36,918 nucleotides of DNA from Burkholderiaceae bacterium (lineage in GTDB: Bacteria; Pseudomonadota; Gammaproteobacteria; Burkholderiales; Burkholderiaceae_C), in assembly GCA_004299095.1 (NCBI GenBank), contig SCQQ01000046.1:1-36918 (forward strand), given 5' to 3'. Position 1 is the first letter of the stretch. Every line of letters begins with the position of its first letter. Positions 18,814-28,091 of the stretch are shown here, piece by piece. Under the pieces are notes generated by a model. It was not told the DNA's origin and searched no databases. It was given only the letters and a program-made list of their open reading frames with translations. The position numbers and the translations under genes were made by a program.

Positions 18814-19222
18814 CCAGGATCACCGCGGCCAGCAGAAGCACCACGGGGAGTTCGTTGAACCAGCGCAACCAGGCGTGGCCAGGCGTCGGTTGCCGGCGTT
18901 CAAAGCGATGCAACAAGTGGCCGCAGTACCCGTGGTAGATCACGACGAGCACGACCACGCCCAGCTTGGCGTGCAGCCAGCCGCCGTGCGGACCCTGGCC
19001 AATGCCATAGACCAGCCACAGCACCAGGCCGAGCGCAACCGCCGGAACGGCCAGGATGGTCATGAAACGGTACAGCTTGCGGCTCATGAGCAGCAGGCGG
19101 TCGCGTTCCGCGCCGGACGACGCGGGCACCAGCGCGAGGTTCACATAAATGCGCGGCAAATAGAACAGCCCGGCGAACCAGCTCACCACGAAAACGATGT
19201 GAAACGCCTTGACCCACAACAT
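18794..19222 (-). CDS. hemJ: Protoporphyrinogen oxidase HemJ
   Basis: A 142-residue inner-membrane haem enzyme that oxidises protoporphyrinogen IX to protoporphyrin IX, the penultimate haem step. The start MLWVKAFHIVFVVSWFAGLF with a conserved His at residue 8, then LPRIYVNLA, and the later helix WLHAKLGVVVLVVIYHGYCG are HemJ hallmarks, with length as expected. Four hydrophobic helices are visible. The frame is open far upstream across hemB on the opposite strand, and an ATG at 19249 exists, but MLWVKAF is the conserved family start. Divergent placement next to hemB strongly supports a haem role. Confidence 0.92.
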   Translation of the reverse strand: MLWVKAFHIVFVVSWFAGLFYLPRIYVNLALVPASSGAERDRLLLMSRKLYRFMTILAVPAVALGLVLWLVYGIGQGPHGGWLHAKLGVVVLVVIYHGYCGHLLHRFERRQPTPGHAWLRWFNELPVVLLLAAVILVVVKPF

Positions 19223-19230
19223 GGTGGCTG

Positions 19231-20323
<1,093 letters not shown>

Positions 20324-20449
20324 TCTGGTTGCACCGGCCTGCGGCGTGCCCGTGCGGGCGCTTGCGCGGATCGAACCGAAGCCCGTGGACGCCGGTGCCG
20401 GCATGGGTTCGCGCGTCGCCTTTTCTCACGTTTCCATGATCAAGACGCC

Positions 20450-21565
20450 ATGAAACTTTTTGAATTCGACGGCGGCAGCTTTCGATCGCTGCAAAGCGTA
20501 CCCGCAAAAGCACCGGAAAACGGCTTTGTCTGGGCCTACCTGGAACGGGATCAGCTGGGCGGCGAGTTGGATGCGCTGCAACGCGTGGCGGAACAACTGG
20601 GCGGCTCGCTGCTGCTCGATGTCCACGTCCAGGATTTGGTCAATGCCGCGCATCCGTCGGACTATGACGCGACCTCGGTGTACGACCGTGTCATCTTTCG
20701 CCGTCTGGCCACCGAGCAGGAGCGGCGCGCCTTGGCGTCGCCAGGCGGCCGGAACACTGCCAGCGCCTTGATCCGCATTGATTCGCGTGCCATCGGATTC
20801 GTGGTGTTCGACCGCCTGATCGTGAGCGTGCACAACCCCGGCTGCGATTCCGCCCGGGTGGTGCTGGAGCGCATTGCCGCCCACGCCCGCCTGGGGGACC
20901 AAGGCGCCGTGCTGCGTCCGGGCGTGCCGCAAACGCCGGCCGAATTGGCGTTGCGCATGATCACTCTGGAGGTGGACGGCTACTTGGCGCTGCGCAAGGA
21001 GCTGACCGATGCCCTTGAAACTGCGCAAAACCGGTTGCTCAGGCCGCGGCCGCTGCAGGGCGCCTGGGCGGGGTTGATGAACACGCGCCAGCAGTTGCGC
21101 CTGCTGCAGGGCCTGTGCGACGAACAGCAGGACGCCATTCAGGAATGGCTGGACGACGTGCGCGAGCAGCCGCTATCCAGCTATGCCGCCGAAGTGCGCT
21201 TCGCCCAGCACGCGCGCGACCAGTTGATCGCCCGCGCCCGCGACGTCATGGAGCACATCGACCGCGTGCTGCGCCAGGCGCATCAACTCGAGCAGACCTG
21301 CGAAACGCTGGTGCAGATGCACTTCAGCGCGCAGAACCAGCGCACCAACGACATCATGCTGGCGCTCACGGCGATTACGGCCGTGTTTTTGCCGCTGAAT
21401 CTGTTCACCGGGTTTTTTGGCATGAATTTCGAGCATTTGCCGCTGATCCACAGCAGCGCGCTGATCATGTGGAGCACGCTTGCGGCCATGGTGGTGTTGG
21501 TCGTGGTCATGCTGGCGTGGTTGTGGCGGCTGCACTATCTGGCCCCACGAACCCAGGGCGAGTGA
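20450..21565 (+). CDS. CorA-like divalent cation transporter
   Basis: A 371-residue channel of the CorA/ZntB superfamily. The large N-terminal cytosolic domain includes long helices rich in Gln, Arg and Asp (for example LRLLQGLCDEQQDAIQEWLD). Two C-terminal helices follow. The signature FFGMNF gives GMN at 324-326, followed by the loop EHLPLIHS, which differs from the other CorA in this window (RAMPELEW). The tail is LHYLAPRTQGE. Which ion is carried, Mg, Co, Ni or Zn, and in which direction cannot be told. It follows hemB after 126 bp with no clear terminator between them, so co-transcription is possible. Confidence 0.88.
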   Translation: MKLFEFDGGSFRSLQSVPAKAPENGFVWAYLERDQLGGELDALQRVAEQLGGSLLLDVHVQDLVNAAHPSDYDATSVYDRVIFRRLATEQERRALASPGGRNTASALIRIDSRAIGFVVFDRLIVSVHNPGCDSARVVLERIAAHARLGDQGAVLRPGVPQTPAELALRMITLEVDGYLALRKELTDALETAQNRLLRPRPLQGAWAGLMNTRQQLRLLQGLCDEQQDAIQEWLDDVREQPLSSYAAEVRFAQHARDQLIARARDVMEHIDRVLRQAHQLEQTCETLVQMHFSAQNQRTNDIMLALTAITAVFLPLNLFTGFFGMNFEHLPLIHSSALIMWSTLAAMVVLVVVMLAWLWRLHYLAPRTQGE

Positions 21566-21625
21566 TCGTCAGGCAAGGCCGGCACGTCCCGCCGTTCGCG
21601 GGTGCGCCCGTGGCGCTTGGGGCGC

Positions 21626-21733
21626 CGTCACTCCCGCGAAGGCGGGAATCCAGTCCCTTGACTGTGTCCGGCTGAAAATCGCTGGGTTCCCGCTTCCCGA
21701 TCGGAGTCGAGGGCGGGCTTCGCGGGGACGACG
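21626..21733. repeat. Degenerate REP-like palindromic element
   Basis: The left arm reads CGTCACTCCCGCGAAGGCGG and continues into GAATCCAG. The right arm holds CTGGGTTCCCGC (21682-21693) and, after an insert, CGCGGGGACGACG (21721-21733). The inner pair GCGGGAATCCAG/CTGGGTTCCCGC differs at one position and the outer pair matches at about ten of thirteen. This resembles the widespread proteobacterial element built on CCCGCGAAAGCGGGAATCCAG and its reverse. It lies in a 312-bp gene-free gap (21566-21877). Only one copy is in the window. Confidence 0.6.
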
Positions 21734-21805
21734 AGCTGTCCAGCGGTCTTTCGATGTGGAAATAGAACCAGGTGGTCATGCGCCGCGGCGGCTGTCTTCC
21801 TAAAT

Positions 21806-21841
21806 AAAAAAAGCCTCGAAGCGCGGGTGGCTTCGAGGCTT
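21806..21841 (-). terminator. Intrinsic terminator of the Lys/His-rich protein gene
   Basis: An 11-bp perfect stem (AAGCCTCGAAG / CTTCGAGGCTT) with a 9-base loop is followed on the minus strand by seven Ts. It begins 37 bp after the stop of the small gene at 21878-22114. A textbook rho-independent terminator. Confidence 0.92.
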
Positions 21842-21877
21842 GCAGAGGTTGCTTTCAGCGCGCTCGGCGCGCCGGCA

Positions 21878-22114
21878 TTACTGCTGCTTGGCGTGCTTGG
21901 TTTTTTTCTTGGCTTTGTGCGCCGTGTGCTTGGTTTTTTTCTTGGCTTTGTGCGCTGCTTTCGGCTCATGCGGAGCCGCTGCTGCGGGCTCGGCGGCGGG
22001 CGCAACGCTCGGCACCGTCGGTGCCGCGGTTTGCGCTTGCGCGACCAGCGGACTGGCCGACAGCGCCAAGGTGGCCGCTGCTGCGGCAACGAGGGTACTC
22101 AACTTCGTCATCAT
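21878..22114 (-). CDS. Small secreted Lys/His-rich repeat protein
   Basis: A 78-residue protein with a clean Sec signal peptide (MMTKLSTLVAAAAATLALSA, cleavage expected after AQA near residue 27). A Pro/Ala linker follows, then a basic tail with two copies of AHKAKKKTKH at an 11-residue period. It has a proper ribosome site (TAGGAG) and its own terminator, so it is a real gene. The layout (signal peptide, Ala-rich linker, Lys/His tandem repeat) resembles enterobacterial acid-shock protein Asr, but I cannot establish homology. It could buffer acid, bind anionic polymers or metal, or be processed in the periplasm. Function unknown. Confidence 0.8.
   Translation of the reverse strand: MMTKLSTLVAAAAATLALSASPLVAQAQTAAPTVPSVAPAAEPAAAAPHEPKAAHKAKKKTKHTAHKAKKKTKHAKQQ
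21893..21955. repeat. 33-bp tandem repeat, two copies
   Basis: A 30-base block at 21893-21922 recurs exactly at 21926-21955, a period of 33 bp, encoding the duplicated AHKAKKKTKH peptide. Each copy contains a run of seven Ts (Lys codons on the minus strand), so both copy number and homopolymer length could slip. Confidence 0.85.
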
Positions 22115-22283
22115 CTTCTCCTAGGACCGCCCCTGCCATGTTGATTGGCAATATCGGGTGCGGCGCGGGAGTATAGAGCCGATTTTCAGCCGCACGCGTG
22201 CGCATTGCCAAATTCGCAACAGTCGCAGATGACGGACTCGTTTCGGTGGTGTTGCTGGTACTTGTCAAGGGCGCGGCACCAAC

Positions 22284-22306
22284 GAAAAACCGCCCGGATC
22301 GGGCGG
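22284..22306 (-). terminator. Intrinsic terminator of the 131-residue secreted protein
   Basis: CCGCCCG and CGGGCGG pair around a 3-base GAT loop (22290-22306). On the minus strand GTTTTTCG follows. A second hairpin (GCCCGCA / TGCGGGC, 22314-22331) precedes it, just after the stop at 22351. The pair should end transcription of the upstream secreted-protein gene. Confidence 0.75.
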
Positions 22307-22350
22307 CTGGGTTGCCCGCATCGCTGCGGGCGATTCCTCGAAGCGCCGCT

Positions 22351-22746
22351 TCAGGAGGCGTTCGACGAGGTCGTCGTGCCGACGGCGGCGTCTTCCATAG
22401 CGGCGTGGCTGCGCGCTTGCGTTTGGCCGTTCCACCGGCTTCCGGCGCTCATTTCACCGGCAGCAGGTTGTCCCGCAGCCGCTTCGACGCGGACTTGGGC
22501 GCGCGTCAGCGGGTCGCTCGTGTTGTTGGCGGCGAATTGGCTCGCCACCGGAAATTCACCTGCCACGGGGCGTGAGGCGACCGCTTGGGCTTCCACGGCG
22601 CTGCGCGTCAGCGTGCTGGTGTTCATCGGCACTTCACTGAAAAACGGCGCATCGCCGGCCGCGGGTTGGAGCGAAGCCGCCATGGCGCCGCTGGACATGA
22701 ACAATGCGGCGGCGACGGCCGCGAGGGTGGTGTTGAGTTTCGTCAT
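22351..22746 (-). CDS. Small secreted protein with duplicated LTR-V-P-AGE motif
   Basis: A 131-residue exported protein. The signal peptide (MTKLNTTLAAVAAALFMSSG, cleavage near AMA-A24) is followed by two repeats, LTRSAVEAQAVASRPVAGEF at 46-65 and LTRAQVRVEAAAGQPAAGEM at 80-99, identical at ten of twenty positions. The LTRAQVR part recalls the DUF4148 family of small Burkholderiales periplasmic proteins, but this is a weak resemblance. The ATG at 22746 follows AGGAAAGGAA. The signal peptide resembles that of the neighbouring Lys/His-rich protein. It is divergent from a LysR regulator. Function unknown. Confidence 0.78.
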   Translation of the reverse strand: MTKLNTTLAAVAAALFMSSGAMAASLQPAAGDAPFFSEVPMNTSTLTRSAVEAQAVASRPVAGEFPVASQFAANNTSDPLTRAQVRVEAAAGQPAAGEMSAGSRWNGQTQARSHAAMEDAAVGTTTSSNAS

Positions 22747-22990
22747 GATCAATTTCCTTTCCTTTGAGATGATCTCGGGGCGTTCTTACGTTGCCCCGAT
22801 GCGTCCAAGATCGGGGCCGCGTGTCGATTCAGAAGCCGCGCGAGCTGAAGCTGACCGTTGCAAGGCGAGCAATAATCAAAATCGACAACCGGGGGCACAG
22901 AAAAGAATGGGCGCGCGCTGCGACACGTGACCAACGGCGTACCTCGGCAGGATTGCGCCCTCCCTGCCGCAATCGGGAAATTGACCCTTC

Positions 22991-23920
22991 ATGGACTCTC
23001 TGGATCTGATCGAAACGTTTTGTGAAGTTGCACGCCGCGGCAGCTTTTCCGCGACGGCGCGCGCGCGCGGCGTTTCGCCGGCCAGCGTGAGCCGCGCCAT
23101 CACCCAGCTGGAAGCGCGCTTCGACCTGCGCCTCTTTCACCGCACCACGCGCCAGGTGTCGCTGACGGACGCCGGGCAGATCCTGTTCGAGCGCAGCGGC
23201 GCGCTGCTCGATCTGGTGAATCTGACGCAAGGCGATTTGCATGCCCGCGCCACGCACCCCAGTGGACGGCTCGCGATCACGGCGCCGCATGGCCTGCTGC
23301 AGACCGAATTGCCGCCGCTGCTGGGGCATTTCATGCAGCAATACCCCGACGTGGTCATTGACTTGCACGTGACCGATCGTGTGGTCAGCTTGGCGGAAGA
23401 AGGCATCGACCTGGCGTTTCGCGTCGGGCCGATTCCCGACGCCAACCTCATCGTGCGACGCCTCCTGCCGCTCAAATACGTGGCTGCGGCAACCCCCGAA
23501 TACTGGCGCACGCACGGCGGCAAGCCCGAGCATCCGAACGATTTGCGCACCCATGCCCAACTGGCCTACCGCAGGCCCGACGAGGCGCCGCGCTGGGTGT
23601 TCAACGTCAAGGGCAAGCCGTTCGAATTGCCGCTGCAGCCGGTGTTTGGCTGCACCGATCACGTCCCGCTGGTCACGCTGGCGCGGATGGGCCTCGGCGT
23701 GGTGTGGGGCGCTGAACGTGCGGTGTCCGGCCCGATCGAGTGCGGCGAGCTGGAACCGGCGCTGGAAGCGTTTTCACCCACCGACGTCTGGCTGTACGCG
23801 GTCTACCAGCAGCGCCGGCACAACAGCGCGGCCTTGCGCGCCATGCTGGATCACTTGGGTGAATTCGTGAAAGCGTTCGAACAAGCTGCGGCGCAAGTCG
23901 CGCCGTGCGCTGAGCCATGA
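22991..23920 (+). CDS. LysR-family transcriptional regulator
   Basis: A 309-residue regulator with a winged helix at residues 1-60 (MDSLDLIETFCEVARRGSFS, then SPASVSRAITQLEARFDLRLFHRTTR), the standard LTTR opening. The C-terminal periplasmic-binding-like effector domain includes GRLAITAPHGLLQTELPPLL and a VSLAEEGIDLAFRVG segment typical of the CrgA/AaeR-like subgroup. Usual targets are adjacent divergent genes; here that is the small secreted protein gene, 244 bp away. The effector is unknown. Convergent with the dienelactone hydrolase. Confidence 0.92.
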   Translation: MDSLDLIETFCEVARRGSFSATARARGVSPASVSRAITQLEARFDLRLFHRTTRQVSLTDAGQILFERSGALLDLVNLTQGDLHARATHPSGRLAITAPHGLLQTELPPLLGHFMQQYPDVVIDLHVTDRVVSLAEEGIDLAFRVGPIPDANLIVRRLLPLKYVAAATPEYWRTHGGKPEHPNDLRTHAQLAYRRPDEAPRWVFNVKGKPFELPLQPVFGCTDHVPLVTLARMGLGVVWGAERAVSGPIECGELEPALEAFSPTDVWLYAVYQQRRHNSAALRAMLDHLGEFVKAFEQAAAQVAPCAEP

Positions 23921-23992
23921 TGGCGGGCTTGCGCTGATTCCAACGACGCGGCGCCGCCGTCTCGTGACAGCCGATCGCCGCGTGCGGCAGAG

Positions 23993-24694
23993 CTAGCTGA
24001 GGTGCGCGCCGAGGAACGCCAACGTTCGCGCGCGCGCCTGCTGCGCCGACGCCGCGTTCCACGCTTCGCGCTGGTCGCAATTGAAGCCGTGGTCTGCCGA
24101 ATACAGGTGGACTTCGACTTCGCCGTGGGCTTTTTTGAATTCGTCCACGCCGGACAGGGGCACCGACGCGTCCCGATCCGACAGGTGCGCCATCACCGGC
24201 ACCTGGGGCATGCGCGCGATTTCTTCGGGGCGGGTCATACCACCGCCGTAATACACCACCGCGGCGCTTAGATTTCGCAGCGTGCAGGCGGCGCGCCAGG
24301 TCAGCAACCCGCCCCAGCAAAAGCCGATCACACCAACTTTCCCGTGTGCGCCCGCGTGATCGATGGCCGCCTGGATATCCGGCATCACGCCCGGCGGCGG
24401 CAGCGCTTCGACCGCGGCTTTGAGGCCTACGCCGACGTGGATGTCGTGGGGGGTGTAGGCCAGTTCCACGCCCGGACGCACGCGCTCGAACGTGGCGAGC
24501 GCGATGGCGCAATAGCCCGCTTCCGCGTATCCGTCTGCCACCGCGCGAATGTGTGAGTTGACGCCGAAAATCTCCGGCAGAATCACGACCGCCCCACGCG
24601 CCGGGTCGTGCGGCGCTGCGACGTACGCCGGGGTTTTGTGACCGTCCGCCGCCGTCAGTTCAAGCGTTGTGCCGCGGTCCATGGGCTGCGCCAT
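23993..24694 (-). CDS. Dienelactone hydrolase family protein
   Basis: A 233-residue cytosolic alpha/beta hydrolase. The nucleophile elbow is GFCWGG with Cys126, and the rest of the triad is probably Asp173 or Asp175 (LSDRDASVP) and His202 (ADHGFN), near the positions of carboxymethylenebutenolidase. The early motif LPEIFGVNSHIRAVAD, with the conserved Glu that controls the cysteine, also fits. Such enzymes hydrolyse dienelactone in chlorocatechol breakdown, but many paralogues act on other esters and no catechol genes are nearby. ATG at 24694 or 24682 (MDRGTT) are both possible. Confidence 0.88.
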   Translation of the reverse strand: MAQPMDRGTTLELTAADGHKTPAYVAAPHDPARGAVVILPEIFGVNSHIRAVADGYAEAGYCAIALATFERVRPGVELAYTPHDIHVGVGLKAAVEALPPPGVMPDIQAAIDHAGAHGKVGVIGFCWGGLLTWRAACTLRNLSAAVVYYGGGMTRPEEIARMPQVPVMAHLSDRDASVPLSGVDEFKKAHGEVEVHLYSADHGFNCDQREAWNAASAQQARARTLAFLGAHLS

Positions 24695-24742
24695 TCAGCG
24701 AGATTGAAAGCATCCGTTGCATGCCGTGACCGCCGCCCGGGA

Positions 24743-24880
24743 TCAGCCCATGTGGACCGCGACCATGGCGAGCAGTGCAATCATGATTGCGCCGCACAAC
24801 GGGATCAGCCAAGGGATGAATCTGGTCGAGGTTTCGACCGGATCGTTGGGGTCGTGCTCGGGTTGAAGATTGTCAGACAT
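24743..24880 (-). CDS. 45-residue single-pass membrane protein
   Basis: A short open frame, MSDNLQPEHDPNDPVETSTR followed by FIPWLIPLCGAIMIALLAMV and AVHMG. A hydrophilic, acidic N-terminus of about 20 residues is followed by one membrane helix, so it is a plausible small inner-membrane protein with the N-terminus in the cytosol. It lies between the dienelactone hydrolase (48 bp downstream, same strand) and the divergent threonine ammonia-lyase. A GGGAGG sequence is 13 bp upstream, further than ideal. The clear bipartite composition, unlike surrounding shadow frames, is the main reason to call it. Function unknown. Confidence 0.65.
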   Translation of the reverse strand: MSDNLQPEHDPNDPVETSTRFIPWLIPLCGAIMIALLAMVAVHMG

Positions 24881-25047
24881 TGTGGGGGTGCGCCTCCCTG
24901 CGTGTTGGTTGCGTTTCCATTGATTCTAATGTTTCACGCAGGGTCTACGGGCCCGGCCGGAGCCTGGCGTTGGCTTGCGCCGCGTTGGCTGGACGGGCGC
25001 GCCATTTCCGCGAGCGGCGCCGGGCCATGGGGCTCGGCTGTACGACA

Positions 25048-26259
25048 ATGCGCACCATGCTGCAACTCACCGATATCCAGGAGGCCGCGCGCCGCGTGCA
25101 TGGTCACGTGCTCGACACCCCGTGCATGATTTCGCGCACGCTGTCTGACCTGGCGGGCGCCGAGGTTTACCTCAAATTCGAGAATCTGCAATTCACCGCC
25201 TCGTTCAAGGAGCGCGGCGCGTACAACAAACTGTCGCAGTTGACCGCCGAGGAGCGCGCCCGCGGCGTGATCGCCATGAGCGCCGGCAACCACGCGCAGG
25301 GCGTGGCCTACCACGCGCAGCGCCTCGGCATTCCGGCCACCATCGTCATGCCCGGCTTCACGCCCGGCGTGAAAGTGGCGCGCACGCGCGGCTTCGGCGC
25401 ACGCGTGATCTTGCACGGCACCACGCTGGAAGAGGCGTACGCGCACGCCAAGTCGCTCGCCGATGCGGAGCAGCGCGTCTTCGTGCACCCGTACAACGAC
25501 GCGGCCATCATCGCGGGGCAGGGCACCATCGGGCTGGAAATGCTGCAGGCCGTGCCCGAACTGGACGTGATCATGGTGCCGGTGGGCGGCGGCGGCCTGA
25601 TGGCCGGGATTGCCACGGCCGCCAAGGGCGTGAAGCCCGCGATCCGCATGGTCGGCGTGCAGACCGAGCGTTTCCCGGCCATGGTCAATCTGATGGAAGG
25701 TGCGCACCACGCGTCGGGCGTGAGCACCATCGCCGAAGGGATCGCCGTGGGCGCACCCGGCGCGCTGTGCGCGGAGATCGTGCGCCAGCGCGTCGACGAC
25801 TGGCTGCTGGTGAGCGAAGGCGACGTCGAGCAGGCCATCGTGCAGCTGCTGGAAATCGAAAAAACGCTGGTCGAGGGCGCCGGCGCGGCGGCTTTGGCGG
25901 CGCTGCTGCGCAACAAGGCGCGCTATGCCGGCAAGAAGATCGGCATCGTGCTGTCGGGCGGCAACATCGACCCACAGTTGCTGGCGCAAATCATCGGCCG
26001 CGGCCTGGTGCGCTCCGGCCGGCTGGTGCGCATTGCCGTGAGCGCGCGCGACATTCCCGGCGCGCTGGCGCGCATCACCGCCGTCGTGGCCGAAGCCGGC
26101 GCCAACGTCGACGAAGTGCACCATCAGCGCGCCTTCACCATGCTGGCGGCGCAGAACGTGGAAATCGAGCTGGTGTTGCAAACCCGTGGTCGCGAGCACG
26201 TGGCGGAAGTGATGCAGCGCTTGCGCGACGCCGGCATGGACGTGCGCCAGGTCACCTGA
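25048..26259 (+). CDS. ilvA: Threonine ammonia-lyase (ACT-domain type)
   Basis: A PLP enzyme of about 403 residues that deaminates threonine to 2-oxobutyrate, feeding isoleucine synthesis or threonine breakdown. The PLP lysine is Lys54 in the ASFKERGAYNKL motif. SAGNHAQGVAYHA binds the substrate, and the glycine loop VPVGGGGLMAGIATA holds the phosphate. A single C-terminal ACT-like domain (from about residue 325: VRIAVSARDIPGALARITAVV) suggests allosteric control. The length matches the short biosynthetic/catabolic type rather than the 500-residue E. coli IlvA. MLQLTDI at 25057 is an equally good start. Confidence 0.92.
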   Translation: MRTMLQLTDIQEAARRVHGHVLDTPCMISRTLSDLAGAEVYLKFENLQFTASFKERGAYNKLSQLTAEERARGVIAMSAGNHAQGVAYHAQRLGIPATIVMPGFTPGVKVARTRGFGARVILHGTTLEEAYAHAKSLADAEQRVFVHPYNDAAIIAGQGTIGLEMLQAVPELDVIMVPVGGGGLMAGIATAAKGVKPAIRMVGVQTERFPAMVNLMEGAHHASGVSTIAEGIAVGAPGALCAEIVRQRVDDWLLVSEGDVEQAIVQLLEIEKTLVEGAGAAALAALLRNKARYAGKKIGIVLSGGNIDPQLLAQIIGRGLVRSGRLVRIAVSARDIPGALARITAVVAEAGANVDEVHHQRAFTMLAAQNVEIELVLQTRGREHVAEVMQRLRDAGMDVRQVT

Positions 26260-26357
26260 TGCCAAGCCCGCCGGCGGCGCGCACCGCCGGCACAATACCG
26301 TTTCGCTATCGAGCGGCGGACCGAATTCGGATGTCCGCCGCGCAACCGAGTCTTTGA

Positions 26358-27704
<1,347 letters not shown>

Positions 27705-27720
27705 CCCACGTTGCTCGTAT

Positions 27721-27732
27721 TTCGGCGCCGAA
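27721..27732. repeat. 12-bp GC palindrome after argG
   Basis: TTCGGCGCCGAA is a perfect palindrome 17 bp after the argG stop. No T-run follows, so it is not a clear terminator. It shares the core CGGCGC with the longer palindrome at 27811-27824. Confidence 0.5.
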
Positions 27733-27810
27733 GCATCGCGTAGCCACACGGGATTCGGGGAAATACCAATGGTTCACGCCTGCTGCTGCGATTACAGTCG
27801 TTTCATTCAT

Positions 27811-27960
27811 TCGGCGCGCGCCGAAAACGATGAACACAGGGGCCGAGGAGACGAGCGGACCACTGAGATAAGGCCAAGAACAACAACCGAACCGGCTACA
27901 ACAACAACTTGATCTCCGCGCAAGGATTTTGAAGGCACTTCACCGAGGTGCCTTTTTATT
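27811..27960 (+). ncRNA. Candidate small RNA or leader attenuator
   Basis: The segment starts with the perfect 14-bp palindrome TCGGCGCGCGCCGA (27811-27824). A purine-rich part with GGAGA (27847-27851, complementary to TCTCC at 27913-27917) follows. Then comes an unpaired AAC-rich stretch at 27872-27910 with AAGAACAACAACC and CTACAACAACAACTT, and finally an intrinsic terminator at 27932-27957. The layout (structured 5' end, single-stranded AAC repeats like Hfq distal-face sites, terminator ending in Ts) is that of a trans-acting sRNA or an argG 3'-UTR-derived RNA. Alternatively it is a terminator/attenuator in the leader of the TSUP gene 131 bp further on. No clear promoter was found. Confidence 0.4.
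27932..27957 (+). terminator. Intrinsic terminator between argG and TSUP gene
   Basis: AAGGCAC and GTGCCTT form a 7-bp stem, extended by weaker pairs around the loop, followed by TTTTT then ATTT. It is 228 bp after the argG stop, too far to be a simple argG terminator unless the transcript is long. Confidence 0.85.
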
Positions 27961-28091
27961 TGGGCGCTCCCGATGACGCCCGGTGCCGCCGCTGTCCAGT
28001 CGCGGCTCCGTATCCAGTGCGAATTCTTCAGGATTTCTGGCGCACCAGGGCCGCCGCGCAACAATCGCCGCTCCGAACCTGATTGCGCTTT

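Noticed and set aside
23993-24694. Chlorocatechol degradation cluster
   Set aside because: Only a dienelactone hydrolase family member is present; no catechol dioxygenase, cycloisomerase or maleylacetate reductase adjoins it.
24934-26295. Minus-strand frame of 453 codons opposite threonine ammonia-lyase
   Set aside because: His/Arg/Gln-rich shadow; the plus strand has all PLP enzyme motifs.
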